A stretch of 59,110 nucleotides of DNA from an uncultured Campylobacter sp. (GCF_938017705.1 NZ_CALIIS010000128.1:1-59110); one strand, 5' to 3'. Shown: positions 17,406-27,141, counted from the stretch's first letter. Notes: generated from the letters alone by a model not told the origin. Program-made: numbers and translations.

Positions 17406-18452
17406 TTAGCGCGCGCTTAGCTCGTGCACCAGATCCACTAGATATTTGGCGTTTTGCACGCTTACGTCGGGCAAAATTCCATGCCCTAGATTAAAGATAT
17501 GCGCCGCACCCTTCATCGCCGTTAAAATCTCGCGCACGCCCGATTCTATCGCGCTGCGATCGTATAGCCGCATCGGCTCCAGGTTGCCCTGAAGCGCAAA
17601 TTTGCCCCCGAGCTGCTCGCGCGCAAGCTCAATCGGAGTGCTCCAATCCACGCCCCATACGTCAAAGCTCGCCTCGCCGCGCTGCGCTACGATACGGCTC
17701 AGTCGCGACATCTGCGCGCCCGTGCCCTTGGCAAAGACGATGAGCGGGATATGCGGGAATTTCGCCTTTAAAAATTCCGTGATTTCTAGGATGTATCGCC
17801 AGCCAAACTCCTCGTATGCGCTCGGCTCCAGCGCGCCCGCCCAGCTATCGAAGATCTGCACCGCATCGACGCCCGAGCCGATCTGGCGCGCTAGATAAAG
17901 CTTCGTCGCCTCCGTAACGAGGCGCAAAATTTCATGCAAAAGCTGCGGATTTTCGTAGAGCATCCTTTTGCAAACGGCGTAATTTTTGCTGCCGCCGCCC
18001 TCGATCATATAGGTAGCGATCGTCCACGGCGCGCCGCAAAAGCCGATGAGCGCTTTATCCGCGGCAAGGCGAGAGCGAGTAAGCGAGATCGTATCATAAA
18101 CATATCCGAGCTCCGCCGCGGCCTTTTGCGGATCTAGGCGCGCCAAATCGCCCTGAGAACGGATCGGATCACTAAATTTCGGCCCCTCGCCCGCTTCGAA
18201 GCGCAGATCCATCCCCATCTGCATCGGCACGACCAAGATATCGCTAAAAAGTATCGCCGCATCGACGCCCAAAATCTCCACGGGCTGGATCGTTACCTCG
18301 CTAGCAGCGCGGTAGTCGCGGCACAGGCTCAAAAAATCGCCCGCCCTCTCGCGCACCGCCATATATTGCGGCAGGTAGCGCCCCGCCTGGCGCATCATCC
18401 AAATGGGCGTGTATGGGGTCTCTTTGCCGAAGCATGCGTCGATGAAAACCAT
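17406..18452 (-). CDS. hemE: Uroporphyrinogen decarboxylase
   Basis: Cytoplasmic heme-synthesis enzyme that removes four carboxyl groups from uroporphyrinogen III to give coproporphyrinogen III. The 348-residue protein has the substrate-binding opening PIWMMRQAGRYLPQY, the ILFSDILV segment with catalytic Asp, the GFCGAPWTIATYMIEGG block and the C-terminal HIFNLGHGILPD. The ribosome site AAAGGATAAAA precedes the ATG. It is followed on minus only by repeats and preceded two bases upstream by the YqhA-like gene, so the two are probably cotranscribed. Confidence 0.96.
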   Translation of the reverse strand: MVFIDACFGKETPYTPIWMMRQAGRYLPQYMAVRERAGDFLSLCRDYRAASEVTIQPVEILGVDAAILFSDILVVPMQMGMDLRFEAGEGPKFSDPIRSQGDLARLDPQKAAAELGYVYDTISLTRSRLAADKALIGFCGAPWTIATYMIEGGGSKNYAVCKRMLYENPQLLHEILRLVTEATKLYLARQIGSGVDAVQIFDSWAGALEPSAYEEFGWRYILEITEFLKAKFPHIPLIVFAKGTGAQMSRLSRIVAQRGEASFDVWGVDWSTPIELAREQLGGKFALQGNLEPMRLYDRSAIESGVREILTAMKGAAHIFNLGHGILPDVSVQNAKYLVDLVHELSAR

Positions 18453-18454
18453 TT

Positions 18455-18946
18455 TTATCCTTTAAATTTACTCCAAATATACAAAGCCAAACAAACCGCA
18501 AAGATAGCCCCTGCAAGCAAAAGCATATCCAAAGGGATAGTAAAATCGGTGTGCAAAATTCGCTTGAAAAAATCCACTACCAGCACCATTATGATGACGC
18601 TGCCGAGTTTGTGCTTCAGCTCATCCAGCGAGGCGATCTTTAAAACTTGTAAATTTAGATCCACAAACTCGTCAATAAACAGCTCATAAATTCCAAATAC
18701 GAAGATTAGCAGCACGATGGCGACCAGATACAGATCGATCGCCGTTATTATTTCGCTTAAAATGCCAATATAAAGCGCTCGCTCGCTCTGCGGCGCTAGA
18801 AAACAATCCACGATTTTATAAAGCGCCGAGCCGATTTCGTAGCTTGCCATCACAAATATCGCCGCGCCTGCCGCGATGCAAAAAAGCACTGGCAGGAGGG
18901 TTAAAAATTTGCTGCAAAGTAAAAATTTTTCAAATATAGCTTTCAT
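18455..18946 (-). CDS. yqhA: YqhA/UPF0114 family membrane protein
   Basis: A 163-residue inner-membrane protein with four hydrophobic segments (about 13-38, 60-88, 112-128 and 135-155) and the family word FGIYELFIDEFVDLN. Function is not established. The ribosome site AAGGAAG is good. It ends two bases before hemE. Confidence 0.85.
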   Translation of the reverse strand: MKAIFEKFLLCSKFLTLLPVLFCIAAGAAIFVMASYEIGSALYKIVDCFLAPQSERALYIGILSEIITAIDLYLVAIVLLIFVFGIYELFIDEFVDLNLQVLKIASLDELKHKLGSVIIMVLVVDFFKRILHTDFTIPLDMLLLAGAIFAVCLALYIWSKFKG

Positions 18947-19251
18947 TTCTTCCTTAAATTTTAATTCGGGATTAGCCGCTCCGCAAACGAACGTATAAAT
19001 TTAAAAGCCGCTCCATGCCAAAGTGTCCGTTTAAATTTACGCTCGTTTGCAATCGCGTAAATTTACCCCATTTAGTCGCATCCGTTTGAGTCTTTAAAAT
19101 TTTGCGCCAGGTTAAAGGCGCAAAATTTCAGCTTGCGGCGTTAAATTTTAATTAGGCTGATTTGCAAATTTTATTCGCCAGACCTCGGCGCCGAAATCAC
19201 GCACGCGACCGTATTCGCGCGCAAAGACTCGACAGCCTTGCTAAATTTATC
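18947..19251. other. Gene-free gap with A/T motifs
   Basis: Contains repeated TAAATTTACG and TTAAAATTTT words and a CGTTTGCAA/ACGTATAAA patch, but no ORF, RNA gene or clear terminator that I can see. Promoter of yqhA-hemE would lie here; no good TATAAT is visible. Confidence 0.4.
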
Positions 19252-20283
19252 CTACTTGTCTTGCTGCATATCGATCCAACGAAGCGCGATGCGCACGGCG
19301 TTTGTCGCCGCTCCGACACGGATCTGATCGGCGCTGCACCAAAGATGCAGAATTTTATCGTCGAAATTGTCCCTGCGGAGCCTGCCGACGTAGGTCTCAT
19401 TTGTGTCGCTCGAAAGCAGCGGCATCGGGTACTCGTTTTTGCTCGGATCGTCTGCAAGCACGATGCTAGGCGCATTTCTTAAAATTTCGCGCACGCGGCT
19501 AATCTCGAAATCCTTTTTAAATTTTATCGTGATCGCCTCGCTGTGGCTGCGCAGCACCGGCACGCGCACGCAGGTAGCCGAAACGGCGAAGTTTTTATGC
19601 AAAATTTTCTGCGTTTCGTTCACCATCTTCATCTCTTCTTTGGTGTAGTCGTTGTCCAAAAAGACGTCGATGTGCGGGATGACATTCATCGCGATCTGAT
19701 GCGGGAAAACCTTCGGCTCGCACTCATCAAGCTTAAAAGCGAAAAACTGCTGCAGCTGCTCTACAAGCTCGCTCATACCCTCTTTACCTGCACCGCTCGT
19801 CGCCTGGTAGGTGCTTACGTCCACGCGCTCGATATCAAACGCGTCATCAAGCGGCTTAAGAATTTGAACCATCTGGATGGTAGAGCAGTTCGGATTAGCG
19901 ATGATGCCTGTCTCTTCCCATAGCTTTATATCCTGAGGATTACACTCGGGCACTACGAGCGGGACATTTTCTTGCATACGAAAGTGGCTAGTGTTGTCTA
20001 TCACCACCGCGCCGCTTGCCGCAGCAAATGGCACATAGTGCGCCGAAATGGAGCCGCCCGCGCTAAAAAACGCGATGTCGATCTCATTTTCGTCGAAAGT
20101 GCTGTCCGTGAGCTCCCTCACGACGTATTCTTTGCCGCGAAATTCCACCTTCTCGCCCGCGCTCTTTGCGCTCGCAAGCGGCAGTATGTCCTTTACGGGG
20201 AAGTTCATCTCGTCTAAGACGCGCAAAATCTCCTCGCCTACGGCGCCGGTAGCGCCTACGATGGCGATATTGTAACTACTCAT
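19252..20283 (-). CDS. asd: Aspartate-semialdehyde dehydrogenase
   Basis: Reduces aspartyl phosphate to aspartate semialdehyde on the path to lysine, diaminopimelate, threonine and methionine. The 343-residue protein has the NADP motif GATGAVGEEIL (10-20), catalytic Cys 133 in IIANPNCSTIQM and the substrate-binding QATSGAGKEGM block. AGGAGG before the ATG lies inside the end of gyrA, and the two genes overlap by eight bases, so translation is coupled. Confidence 0.96.
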   Translation of the reverse strand: MSSYNIAIVGATGAVGEEILRVLDEMNFPVKDILPLASAKSAGEKVEFRGKEYVVRELTDSTFDENEIDIAFFSAGGSISAHYVPFAAASGAVVIDNTSHFRMQENVPLVVPECNPQDIKLWEETGIIANPNCSTIQMVQILKPLDDAFDIERVDVSTYQATSGAGKEGMSELVEQLQQFFAFKLDECEPKVFPHQIAMNVIPHIDVFLDNDYTKEEMKMVNETQKILHKNFAVSATCVRVPVLRSHSEAITIKFKKDFEISRVREILRNAPSIVLADDPSKNEYPMPLLSSDTNETYVGRLRRDNFDDKILHLWCSADQIRVGAATNAVRIALRWIDMQQDK

Positions 20284-22999
20284 CCTCTCCTCCTTTTAAA
20301 ATTTCATCGCTAGGGCCGTCGCTCTGCGAATCTTTGCTATCTAAATTTGAATTTAATAAATTTTCATCCTGCGCAAGCTCGTCCGCTTCGCCCTCGTGGC
20401 CCTCCTCGGCTTTCGGGCAGGTCGCGATACTCACTACGTCGTCGCCCTCGACATTTACGACGATGACGCCGCTGGTGTTGCGACCCGCTTTGCGGATGCT
20501 TTGCATATCTACGCGGATCATCTTGCCGCTGGTGGTTAGCGCCATAAGATCCATCTCCTCATCGACCATCACGACGCCGATGAGCTCGCCCGTACGGTTG
20601 GTGAGCTTCATGCAGATGACGCCCTTGCCGCCGCGGTTTGTGAGGCGATACTCGCTCGCGGTCGTGCGCTTGCCGATACCCTTTTGGCTCACGCTTAAAA
20701 TTTCTTGCATATCGCTTAAAATAAACGCGGCGCCGATGACCTCGTCGCCTTTTTCTTTAAATTTAATCCCCTTTACGCCGCGAGCGATACGCCCCATCTG
20801 GCGAATTTTATTTAGATTAAATTTAAGGCACATTCCCTTTTTAGTAGCGATGAATAGCATATTTTCGTTGGCACTTTGCGGCTCGCCCTCTTGTGCGTCC
20901 GAAATTTCATTCTCGCTTCCCTCCAAAATATCCTGCTCGGTCTGCTCTAGAATTTCCTCGGCCTCGCCGTCGTCCAGATCGTCGCCGCTTAGAGCGCCTC
21001 CTTTGTAATTTTGCATCTCCTCGGCGCTGTTTGGAGCGATGAGCGCAGTCACCAGCGTATCGTCCTCATCTAGGCTGATAGCGCGGATGCCGAGCGAGCG
21101 GATGTTTTTAAACTCGCTTAAATTTGTGCGTTTTACGATGCCGTTGCGAGTGAAAAATACGAGCGACTTGCTCGGATCAAAATCGGTCGTAGGGATGATC
21201 GCCATGATCTTTTCGTCCGCGCCGAGCTGGATTAAATTTACTACCGCCTTGCCCTTTGCGGTGCGCGAGCCCTCCGGGATTTTATAGACTTTAAGCCAGT
21301 AAAGCTGCCCGCGGTCGGTGATAAACATAAGCGTGTCGTGGGTGTTGGACGTAAAAAAGCTCTCGATGAAGTCATCGTCGTACGTCGTAACAGCCACGCG
21401 CCCCTTGCCGCCGCGCTTTTGCTTCTCGTAAGTCTTACTAGGCACGCGCTTGATGTAGCCGCGGTGAGTGATCGTAACGACCATATTTTCATTCGCGATG
21501 AGATCTTCGATGTCGATATCCTCGTAGTCATCGACGATTTCGGTGATGCGCGGGCATTTAAATTTATCTTTGATCTCCAAAAGCTCATCTTTGATGATGC
21601 CTTCGATTAGCTCCTCGCTCTTTAGGATCGCGTCAAGCCGCTTTATCTCGGCTAAAATTTCTTTTAGCTCTTCCTCGATCTTTTCACGCTCAAGTCCAGT
21701 GAGGCGGCTTAGCCTCATATCTAAAATCGCGCCCGATTGCGCCTCGCTGAGACCAAATCTGCTCATTAAATTTTCGCGCGCGACGTTGGTATCGGCGGAG
21801 TTTCTAATCACATCGATCACTTCGTCGATATTATCTAGCGCGATCTTTAAGCCCTCCAAGATGTGCGCTCTGGCGCGCGCTTTTTGAAGCTCAAAAATCG
21901 TGCGGCGGATAATGACGGTTTTTCTGTGGTTCAAAAACAGTTTCAAAAGCTCTATCAGTGTGAAAATCTTCGGCTCTTTGCCGTCGATTGCGAGCATTAT
22001 CACGCCGAAGGTCGCCTCCATCGTGGTTTGCTTAAATAGATTATTTAGCACGATCTCGCTCATCGCGTCGCGTTTAAGCTCGATTACTACGCGAATTCCG
22101 TCGCGATCGCTCTCGTCGCGCACCTCGGAGATGCCTTCGATCTGCTTTTCTTTTACGAGATCTGCGATCTGCTCGATCAGGCGCGCCTTATTGGTTTGAT
22201 ACGGCAGCTCGTCGATTACGATGACATCTTTACTAGCCTTTTTTTCGATATGAGTTTTAGCGCGAATTTTAACGCGCCCTCTGCCCGTTTTATACGCCTC
22301 GATGATCCCCTTTTTGCCATAGATGATGCCGCCGGTCGGAAAATCGGGACCCTTGATCTCGCCCATGATCTCTTCTAGGCTTGCGTTTTTATTCTCAAGC
22401 AGTATCAAAAGACCGCCCACGAGCTCATCTAAGCTGTGCGGCGGGATATTCGTCGCCATTCCTACGGCGATTCCGCTTGAACCGTTAAGCAGCAAATTCG
22501 GCACGCGCGCAGGCAGGACGTCGGGTTCGTTCAGGCTCTCGTCATAGTTCGGCACGAAATCGACTGTCTCTTTATCCAGGTCTTTTAAAAGCTCCTCGGC
22601 TAGCGGCGTCATACGCGCTTCGGTGTACCTCATCGCCGCCGCTCCGTCGCCGTCGATCGATCCGAAGTTACCTTGACCGTCGACGGAAGGGATTCTCATC
22701 GAAAAGCTCTGCGCCATTCGCACGAGCGCATCGTAAACGGCGGTATCGCCGTGCGGATGGTATTTACCGATGACGTCGCCTACGATACGAGCAGATTTTT
22801 TATATGGCTGGCGAGAGCTCACGCCAAGATCGTTCATAGCATATAAAATTCGCCTATGCACCGGCTTTAGGCCGTCTCTAGCGTCCGGTAGCGCACGACC
22901 GATGATAACGCTCATCGAGTAATCAAGATAACTCGTCTTGATCGATTCCTCGACGTCTATATCGATAATCTCCTGATTTTCAAACATATTTGATTGCAT
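20276..22999 (-). CDS. gyrA: DNA gyrase subunit A
   Basis: Breakage-reunion subunit of gyrase (907 residues). The quinolone-resistance region KYHPHGDTAVYDALVRM is intact with Thr 86 and Asp 90, the usual susceptible residues in campylobacters. The catalytic Tyr lies in the AMRYTEARMTPL block and the C-terminal domain has the blade motif QKRGGKG (GyrA box). About 50 acidic residues are inserted between C-terminal blades (near 655-710), and a further acidic tail ends the protein. The ribosome site AAAGGATATTT precedes the ATG. asd is coupled downstream. Confidence 0.97.
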   Translation of the reverse strand: MQSNMFENQEIIDIDVEESIKTSYLDYSMSVIIGRALPDARDGLKPVHRRILYAMNDLGVSSRQPYKKSARIVGDVIGKYHPHGDTAVYDALVRMAQSFSMRIPSVDGQGNFGSIDGDGAAAMRYTEARMTPLAEELLKDLDKETVDFVPNYDESLNEPDVLPARVPNLLLNGSSGIAVGMATNIPPHSLDELVGGLLILLENKNASLEEIMGEIKGPDFPTGGIIYGKKGIIEAYKTGRGRVKIRAKTHIEKKASKDVIVIDELPYQTNKARLIEQIADLVKEKQIEGISEVRDESDRDGIRVVIELKRDAMSEIVLNNLFKQTTMEATFGVIMLAIDGKEPKIFTLIELLKLFLNHRKTVIIRRTIFELQKARARAHILEGLKIALDNIDEVIDVIRNSADTNVARENLMSRFGLSEAQSGAILDMRLSRLTGLEREKIEEELKEILAEIKRLDAILKSEELIEGIIKDELLEIKDKFKCPRITEIVDDYEDIDIEDLIANENMVVTITHRGYIKRVPSKTYEKQKRGGKGRVAVTTYDDDFIESFFTSNTHDTLMFITDRGQLYWLKVYKIPEGSRTAKGKAVVNLIQLGADEKIMAIIPTTDFDPSKSLVFFTRNGIVKRTNLSEFKNIRSLGIRAISLDEDDTLVTALIAPNSAEEMQNYKGGALSGDDLDDGEAEEILEQTEQDILEGSENEISDAQEGEPQSANENMLFIATKKGMCLKFNLNKIRQMGRIARGVKGIKFKEKGDEVIGAAFILSDMQEILSVSQKGIGKRTTASEYRLTNRGGKGVICMKLTNRTGELIGVVMVDEEMDLMALTTSGKMIRVDMQSIRKAGRNTSGVIVVNVEGDDVVSIATCPKAEEGHEGEADELAQDENLLNSNLDSKDSQSDGPSDEILKGGEDE

Positions 23000-23037
23000 A
23001 AATATCCTTTTAAATTTTAAAGCGCGATTATAGCGAA

Positions 23038-23655
23038 TTATTCTTTTGCATTAGCTAAAACCAAGCCGCACACGGGCATAAAGCCACCATCGATCAAGCT
23101 CTCGCGCGCTTGCAGCATGCTAAGGCCCGAGGTGATGATGTCGTCTACTAGGATCACGGGAAATTGCGGCGGGGTTAAAATTTTAAAATTTCGCTTGTGT
23201 TTTAGGCGAAATTCCAAACTCTGCCTCGTGTATTTGACGCGGTTTTGCGCACGCAGGCAGTGAAATTTTGGCTCAATTAGCTTGCTTTTTAGCGCGCGAG
23301 CTAGGATCGCCGTGTGCGAATAGCCACTGCGTACGTCATCATCCAGCGGCACGGCGTTAAATTTAAAAATTCCGTCCGTTTTAAACGTTTCGTAATTTTG
23401 CGGATTTACTGAAATTTCGCGCCGCAGATGAAGCGGGAATTTTGCTAGGCTTAAAGAGGCTATGCGCGCAAGCACTGCAGCGCCGTATTCGTGATGTTTA
23501 GAAAGTATAAGCTCTCGAATTTCGGAGTAGCCGTAGTAGTAAAACACGCTAAAGCCCTCCACCTGCCGCATACTTAGGCGGCATTCGGCTAAATTTGCGG
23601 CGCAGGCGGCGCAGATCGTGCGCAGGCTAAACGCGCCGCAATTTACGCAGCGCAT
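23038..23655 (-). CDS. comF: ComF-like phosphoribosyltransferase-fold protein
   Basis: A 205-residue protein with an N-terminal zinc-finger-like set of cysteines (CVNCGAF and CAAC) and the C-terminal PRPP-binding loop VILVDDIITSGLS, the ComF arrangement. ComF proteins are linked to DNA uptake in competent bacteria; enzyme activity is unproven. The ATG follows the stop of the upstream lipoprotein gene directly. In C. jejuni a similar gene also lies next to gyrA, as I recall. Confidence 0.85.
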   Translation of the reverse strand: MRCVNCGAFSLRTICAACAANLAECRLSMRQVEGFSVFYYYGYSEIRELILSKHHEYGAAVLARIASLSLAKFPLHLRREISVNPQNYETFKTDGIFKFNAVPLDDDVRSGYSHTAILARALKSKLIEPKFHCLRAQNRVKYTRQSLEFRLKHKRNFKILTPPQFPVILVDDIITSGLSMLQARESLIDGGFMPVCGLVLANAKE

Positions 23656-24204
23656 CTAAAGCGTCAAGATGATTTGATCGGCGGATTTTTTGACGATGTC
23701 GCCAAGCAAGCTTTGCACAAAAGGATTAAGCGATCTAGCCGTGCGAAGCGCGGTAAATTGGCTCTGATCCTGCGAAACGCGCTTGGTCGTAGTTTTGTTG
23801 CCCTGCACGATAGAGATCGCGATCTCGCCTCTTGCGCTCATATTTTCTTTCGAGTAGCCGTTGATCGCTGCCGAGATGCTTCTAATATTTACGGTTACGA
23901 TATTCGGGCTTGCAGGATCGATCCTTACGCCGCGAGCCTCAAGCTCCGCGCGCAAAGCCTTATCGAACCAGGCCGAGAGATTGTTTTTTAAAAGCACTTC
24001 ATCGACGAGTTTGCCGTCGTTGTCGTTTATAACGGCGATTACCATCTGATTTTCACGCTGATCGTTGATCGCGTTGATATTTACCGACTTGCCGCTTACG
24101 GTCTGATCGGCCTTAGAAAGATACGGATTTAGGCTGATGACGCTGCTGGTTTGCGAGCAGGCGACGAAAAATAGCGCAAATACGCCGATTAAAAATTTTT
24201 TCAT
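23656..24204 (-). CDS. YajG-family lipoprotein
   Basis: Lipoprotein signal with lipobox FVAC (Cys 16), then about 165 residues that match the YajG pattern: repeated Val/Asn-rich strands, NNLSAWFDKALRAELEARGV and a C-terminal helix near FVQSLLGDIVKKSADQII. Function unknown. I placed the start at 24204, where AAGGAT stands before MKKFLIG; the open frame extends to 24234. It is directly followed by comF. Confidence 0.8.
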   Translation of the reverse strand: MKKFLIGVFALFFVACSQTSSVISLNPYLSKADQTVSGKSVNINAINDQRENQMVIAVINDNDGKLVDEVLLKNNLSAWFDKALRAELEARGVRIDPASPNIVTVNIRSISAAINGYSKENMSARGEIAISIVQGNKTTTKRVSQDQSQFTALRTARSLNPFVQSLLGDIVKKSADQIILTL

Positions 24205-24296
24205 TTCGATCCTTTTTCTGAAATTCGGGCGCATTGTAGCACTAAATTTAAAATTTATAGATTTTTTTGTATCATTGTAAGATCAAAGGAGAAATT

Positions 24297-26378
24297 TTGC
24301 AAGCACTCGCTTTAAAATACAGACCCAAAAGCTTCGAGCAGCTCATCGGTCAAGACGCCGTCGCCAAAAGCCTCGCGCACGCGCTGGATTCCGGCAGGCT
24401 GAGCCACGCATATCTTTTCAGCGGACTTCGCGGCAGCGGCAAAACCTCGACGGCTAGGATTTTTGCCAAAGCGCTTTTATGTGATAAAGGCCCTACCGGC
24501 AAGCCGTGCGAGATCTGCGATAACTGCGTAATGGCAAACGAGGGACGCCACATCGACATCATCGAGATGGACGCCGCCAGCCATCGCAAGATCGACGATA
24601 TCCGCGAGCTTATCGAGCAGACGAAGTATCATCCCGCAAGCGCGCGCTTTAAAATTTTCATCATCGACGAGGTGCATATGCTCACCAAAGAGGCCTCCAA
24701 CGCGCTTTTAAAGACGCTTGAAGAGCCGCCTGCTTACGTAAAATTTATCCTTGCGACTACCGATCCGCTCAAGCTTCCAGTCACCGTGCTATCGCGCACG
24801 CAGCACTTTCGCTTTAAACCGATCGCTAAAAGCGCCGTCGTAGCGCACCTAGAGCAGATTTTAAAAACCGAAAACATCGCTTACGAAGAGGGCGCGCTTG
24901 AAATTTTGGCGCGCAGCGGCTCGGGCTCGCTACGAGATACGCTCACGCTCCTCGATCAGGCGATCATCTTTAGCTGCGAAGGCATCACGCAGCGCGCGAT
25001 CGCCGATATGCTAGGCCTGCTCGATCCCGCTAAAATCGGAGAAATTTTAGACATCGTGCTGCGCCAGGACCGCGCGGGCGCGATCGAGATCATCAAAGAG
25101 GTCGAAAACTACAACGCCGAGACGATAATCGACGAGATGATCGCAAATTTAAAGGATAAATTTCTGCGCCGCGACGCGAAATTTAGCCTGCTGATGTACG
25201 AGCGGTTTTTCCGCATTTTAGCGGGCGCTAAGAGCATGCTCGCCATCAGCCCGGACAATACCTATGCGATTTCTATGATGATTTTTATGATGATGGAAGC
25301 AGTAAATCTGCGCGAGATCGACGAGCTCATAGAGGTCGGAAGATCCCTGGATCAAAGCGAGGGCTATGCTTCTGCTTCGGCGCCAAATTTAAGCGCGCAA
25401 GGCTTCGCGCCGAATTTTAGATCGAATTCCAATCAAAGCGCGTCATTTGCGCCAAATAACGAACCGGGCGGCGCGGCTTTTGCACTAAGCGACCAGGGTA
25501 GCGCGACAAGCGACGTGCCTAGCTTTACGGCAGGCGCAAAACACCCCGCAAGCTCGGCACAAAACTCCGGTGCGGCAAAACAAAGCCCTGACGCAGGCGG
25601 CGAGATCAAACCGGGCGCGGCGGCACAGGCGCAAAATTCTAACTCTTCCATCAAAATGGGCGCTCAAAATGAAATTTACGAGAATTTTTTAGCCAAAATT
25701 TACGACCGCGATTATGATCTGGGCGAGAAATTTAGCAAGTGCGTGGAATTTTTAAAGTTCGAGCGCGGCACGCTGTATCTGCTCTCGCGCGCGCAGGGAC
25801 AGGATAGAGAGTACCTGCGCAAGGGCTCGCGAGCGATAAATAGCGTGCTAAAATCGCTCTTCGGCGAGAGCGCGGCCATTAAGATCGAGCAAGGCGCGCC
25901 GCAGAAGCAAAATTTTACGCAAAACGGTGCAGAAAATTCCGCCTCTAGTAACGTAGATAGCACAGCGAATGGCAAAGCAAAAGACGGGGCGGGCAGTGCG
26001 ACAAAACCGCTTGAAAATTCTAGCGTTACGACAAGCGGCGCGCAAAATTCCGACTCAAGCACGACTCACTCCGCAAACTCCGCGCGGGATAAAATTTCAA
26101 ACATTAGCGAAAATTCCGAAGAAAATTCCGCACCAAAAGCGGCAAAACCGAAAAAAAATGGCGCTAGCAGCGAGGGCGAAAAACAGCCGCCCAAGGACGA
26201 TCTGCTAAGATCCACCGATCCGCAAAACTACGCCGCAAAGCCTCGCGATACGAGCAAGAGCGTGCGCGCCGCCAAGGCAGGTCTCGCCGAGCTCGCAAAC
26301 GGCGCGCAGGACGGCAAGGAAATTTTAATCTCCGAGATGAATAGGCTTTTCGGCGAACCCACAAAAATCACCGAATAG
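24297..26378 (+). CDS. dnaX: DNA polymerase III gamma/tau subunit
   Basis: ATPase of the clamp loader. The 693-residue protein has the opening QALALKYRPKSFEQLIGQD, Walker A GLRGSGKTSTARI, four zinc cysteines (CDKGPTGKPCEICDNC) and the DEVHML Walker B with sensor LATTDPLK. Domains I-III end near 360, then come a Ser/Asn/Ala linker, a globular segment (about 460-540), a second linker and a short tail. I set the start at the TTG at 24297 because AAAGGAG lies six bases before it and homologues begin at this point. A run of eight A (26151-26158) lies in the second linker. Confidence 0.94.
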   Translation: MQALALKYRPKSFEQLIGQDAVAKSLAHALDSGRLSHAYLFSGLRGSGKTSTARIFAKALLCDKGPTGKPCEICDNCVMANEGRHIDIIEMDAASHRKIDDIRELIEQTKYHPASARFKIFIIDEVHMLTKEASNALLKTLEEPPAYVKFILATTDPLKLPVTVLSRTQHFRFKPIAKSAVVAHLEQILKTENIAYEEGALEILARSGSGSLRDTLTLLDQAIIFSCEGITQRAIADMLGLLDPAKIGEILDIVLRQDRAGAIEIIKEVENYNAETIIDEMIANLKDKFLRRDAKFSLLMYERFFRILAGAKSMLAISPDNTYAISMMIFMMMEAVNLREIDELIEVGRSLDQSEGYASASAPNLSAQGFAPNFRSNSNQSASFAPNNEPGGAAFALSDQGSATSDVPSFTAGAKHPASSAQNSGAAKQSPDAGGEIKPGAAAQAQNSNSSIKMGAQNEIYENFLAKIYDRDYDLGEKFSKCVEFLKFERGTLYLLSRAQGQDREYLRKGSRAINSVLKSLFGESAAIKIEQGAPQKQNFTQNGAENSASSNVDSTANGKAKDGAGSATKPLENSSVTTSGAQNSDSSTTHSANSARDKISNISENSEENSAPKAAKPKKNGASSEGEKQPPKDDLLRSTDPQNYAAKPRDTSKSVRAAKAGLAELANGAQDGKEILISEMNRLFGEPTKITE

Positions 26379-27130
26379 CGCTCGCTGCGGATAAATTTAC
26401 ACTGCGCCGCGCGATTTTAAAATTTAAGCGTGTAAAAACGATATAGAAATTTACGCGGCGAGAGGGCCTGTGCAATTTTAAAATTTAAGCGCGCAAAGAC
26501 GGTGTCTAAATTTACGCGATAGACCAAAGTCGCGTGATAAATTTTAAAATTTTGCGGCGCGCGGACAGGTTTTAAAAGCCGAGCTTTAAATTTGATCGTC
26601 AAAACGAGCTTTAAACTTTCACCAAAACAAAGCAGGCTTTAAATTTAACCGCGCTGAGCGATCTAAAAAATTTATACGCCGCGGCAGTCTAAATTTAGCG
26701 CGCTACAAGTATCCGCGCAGTATGTCCCGTGCGAGCTCAAAATCCAAATTTAAACGCACTCTCCGCAGTTCAAAGATAAAATTTTGCGCGTCTGTATCGC
26801 AAAGATAAAATCCCGCGCTCATCCGCACCATGCCCTCCGCGATACGACTTTAGCCGTACCGTGCTCCCGCCTGATGCGCTCTCTCAAACTTTCATCAAAC
26901 TTTGCGATACGGTTTTGCCGGCAATCTGCGCGGCTGCTCGTGCAAAAACGCGAGTGCTGATCGCTCGCGGGCGCCGTAAGTCAAAGCCGAATTTCGCCAG
27001 GTAAAACCGCGGCGAACCGAGGCGCCCTGAAATTTTAAAAATTTATCTCGCAAACTGGCTGCGGTTCGCGATGCACGCTTATGAATTTTACGCGAGCGCG
27101 GCGGGCGAATTAGCTAAAATTTAGCGCTTT
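26379..27130. repeat. Gene-free block with tandem-like A/T repeats
   Basis: Between dnaX and prs. At 26411-26471 and 26472-26535 lie two related units (GCGATTTTAAAATTTAAGCG and GCAATTTTAAAATTTAAGCG at their starts, each with TAAATTTACGCG or GAAATTTACGCG about 40 bases later), and a third weaker copy begins at 26536. The rest has single AAATTTAAA words. No gene or RNA is visible. Confidence 0.6.
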
Positions 27131-27135
27131 TGGTG

Positions 27136-27141
27136 TAGAAT
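27136..27141 (+). promoter_or_regulatory. Possible -10 element of prs
   Basis: TAGAAT preceded by TGGTG, 31 bases before the prs start codon. Spacing suits a short leader. Confidence 0.4.

Noticed and set aside
20276..22999. Fluoroquinolone-resistance change in gyrA
   Set aside because: Residues Thr 86 and Asp 90 are the normal ones.
25969..26208. 79-codon plus ORF inside dnaX
   Set aside because: Other-frame shadow of the dnaX linker; of interest only as the frame a slip at the A8 run would enter.
26417..26602. 61-codon minus ORF after dnaX
   Set aside because: Reads the tandem A/T repeat units, with no start signal.
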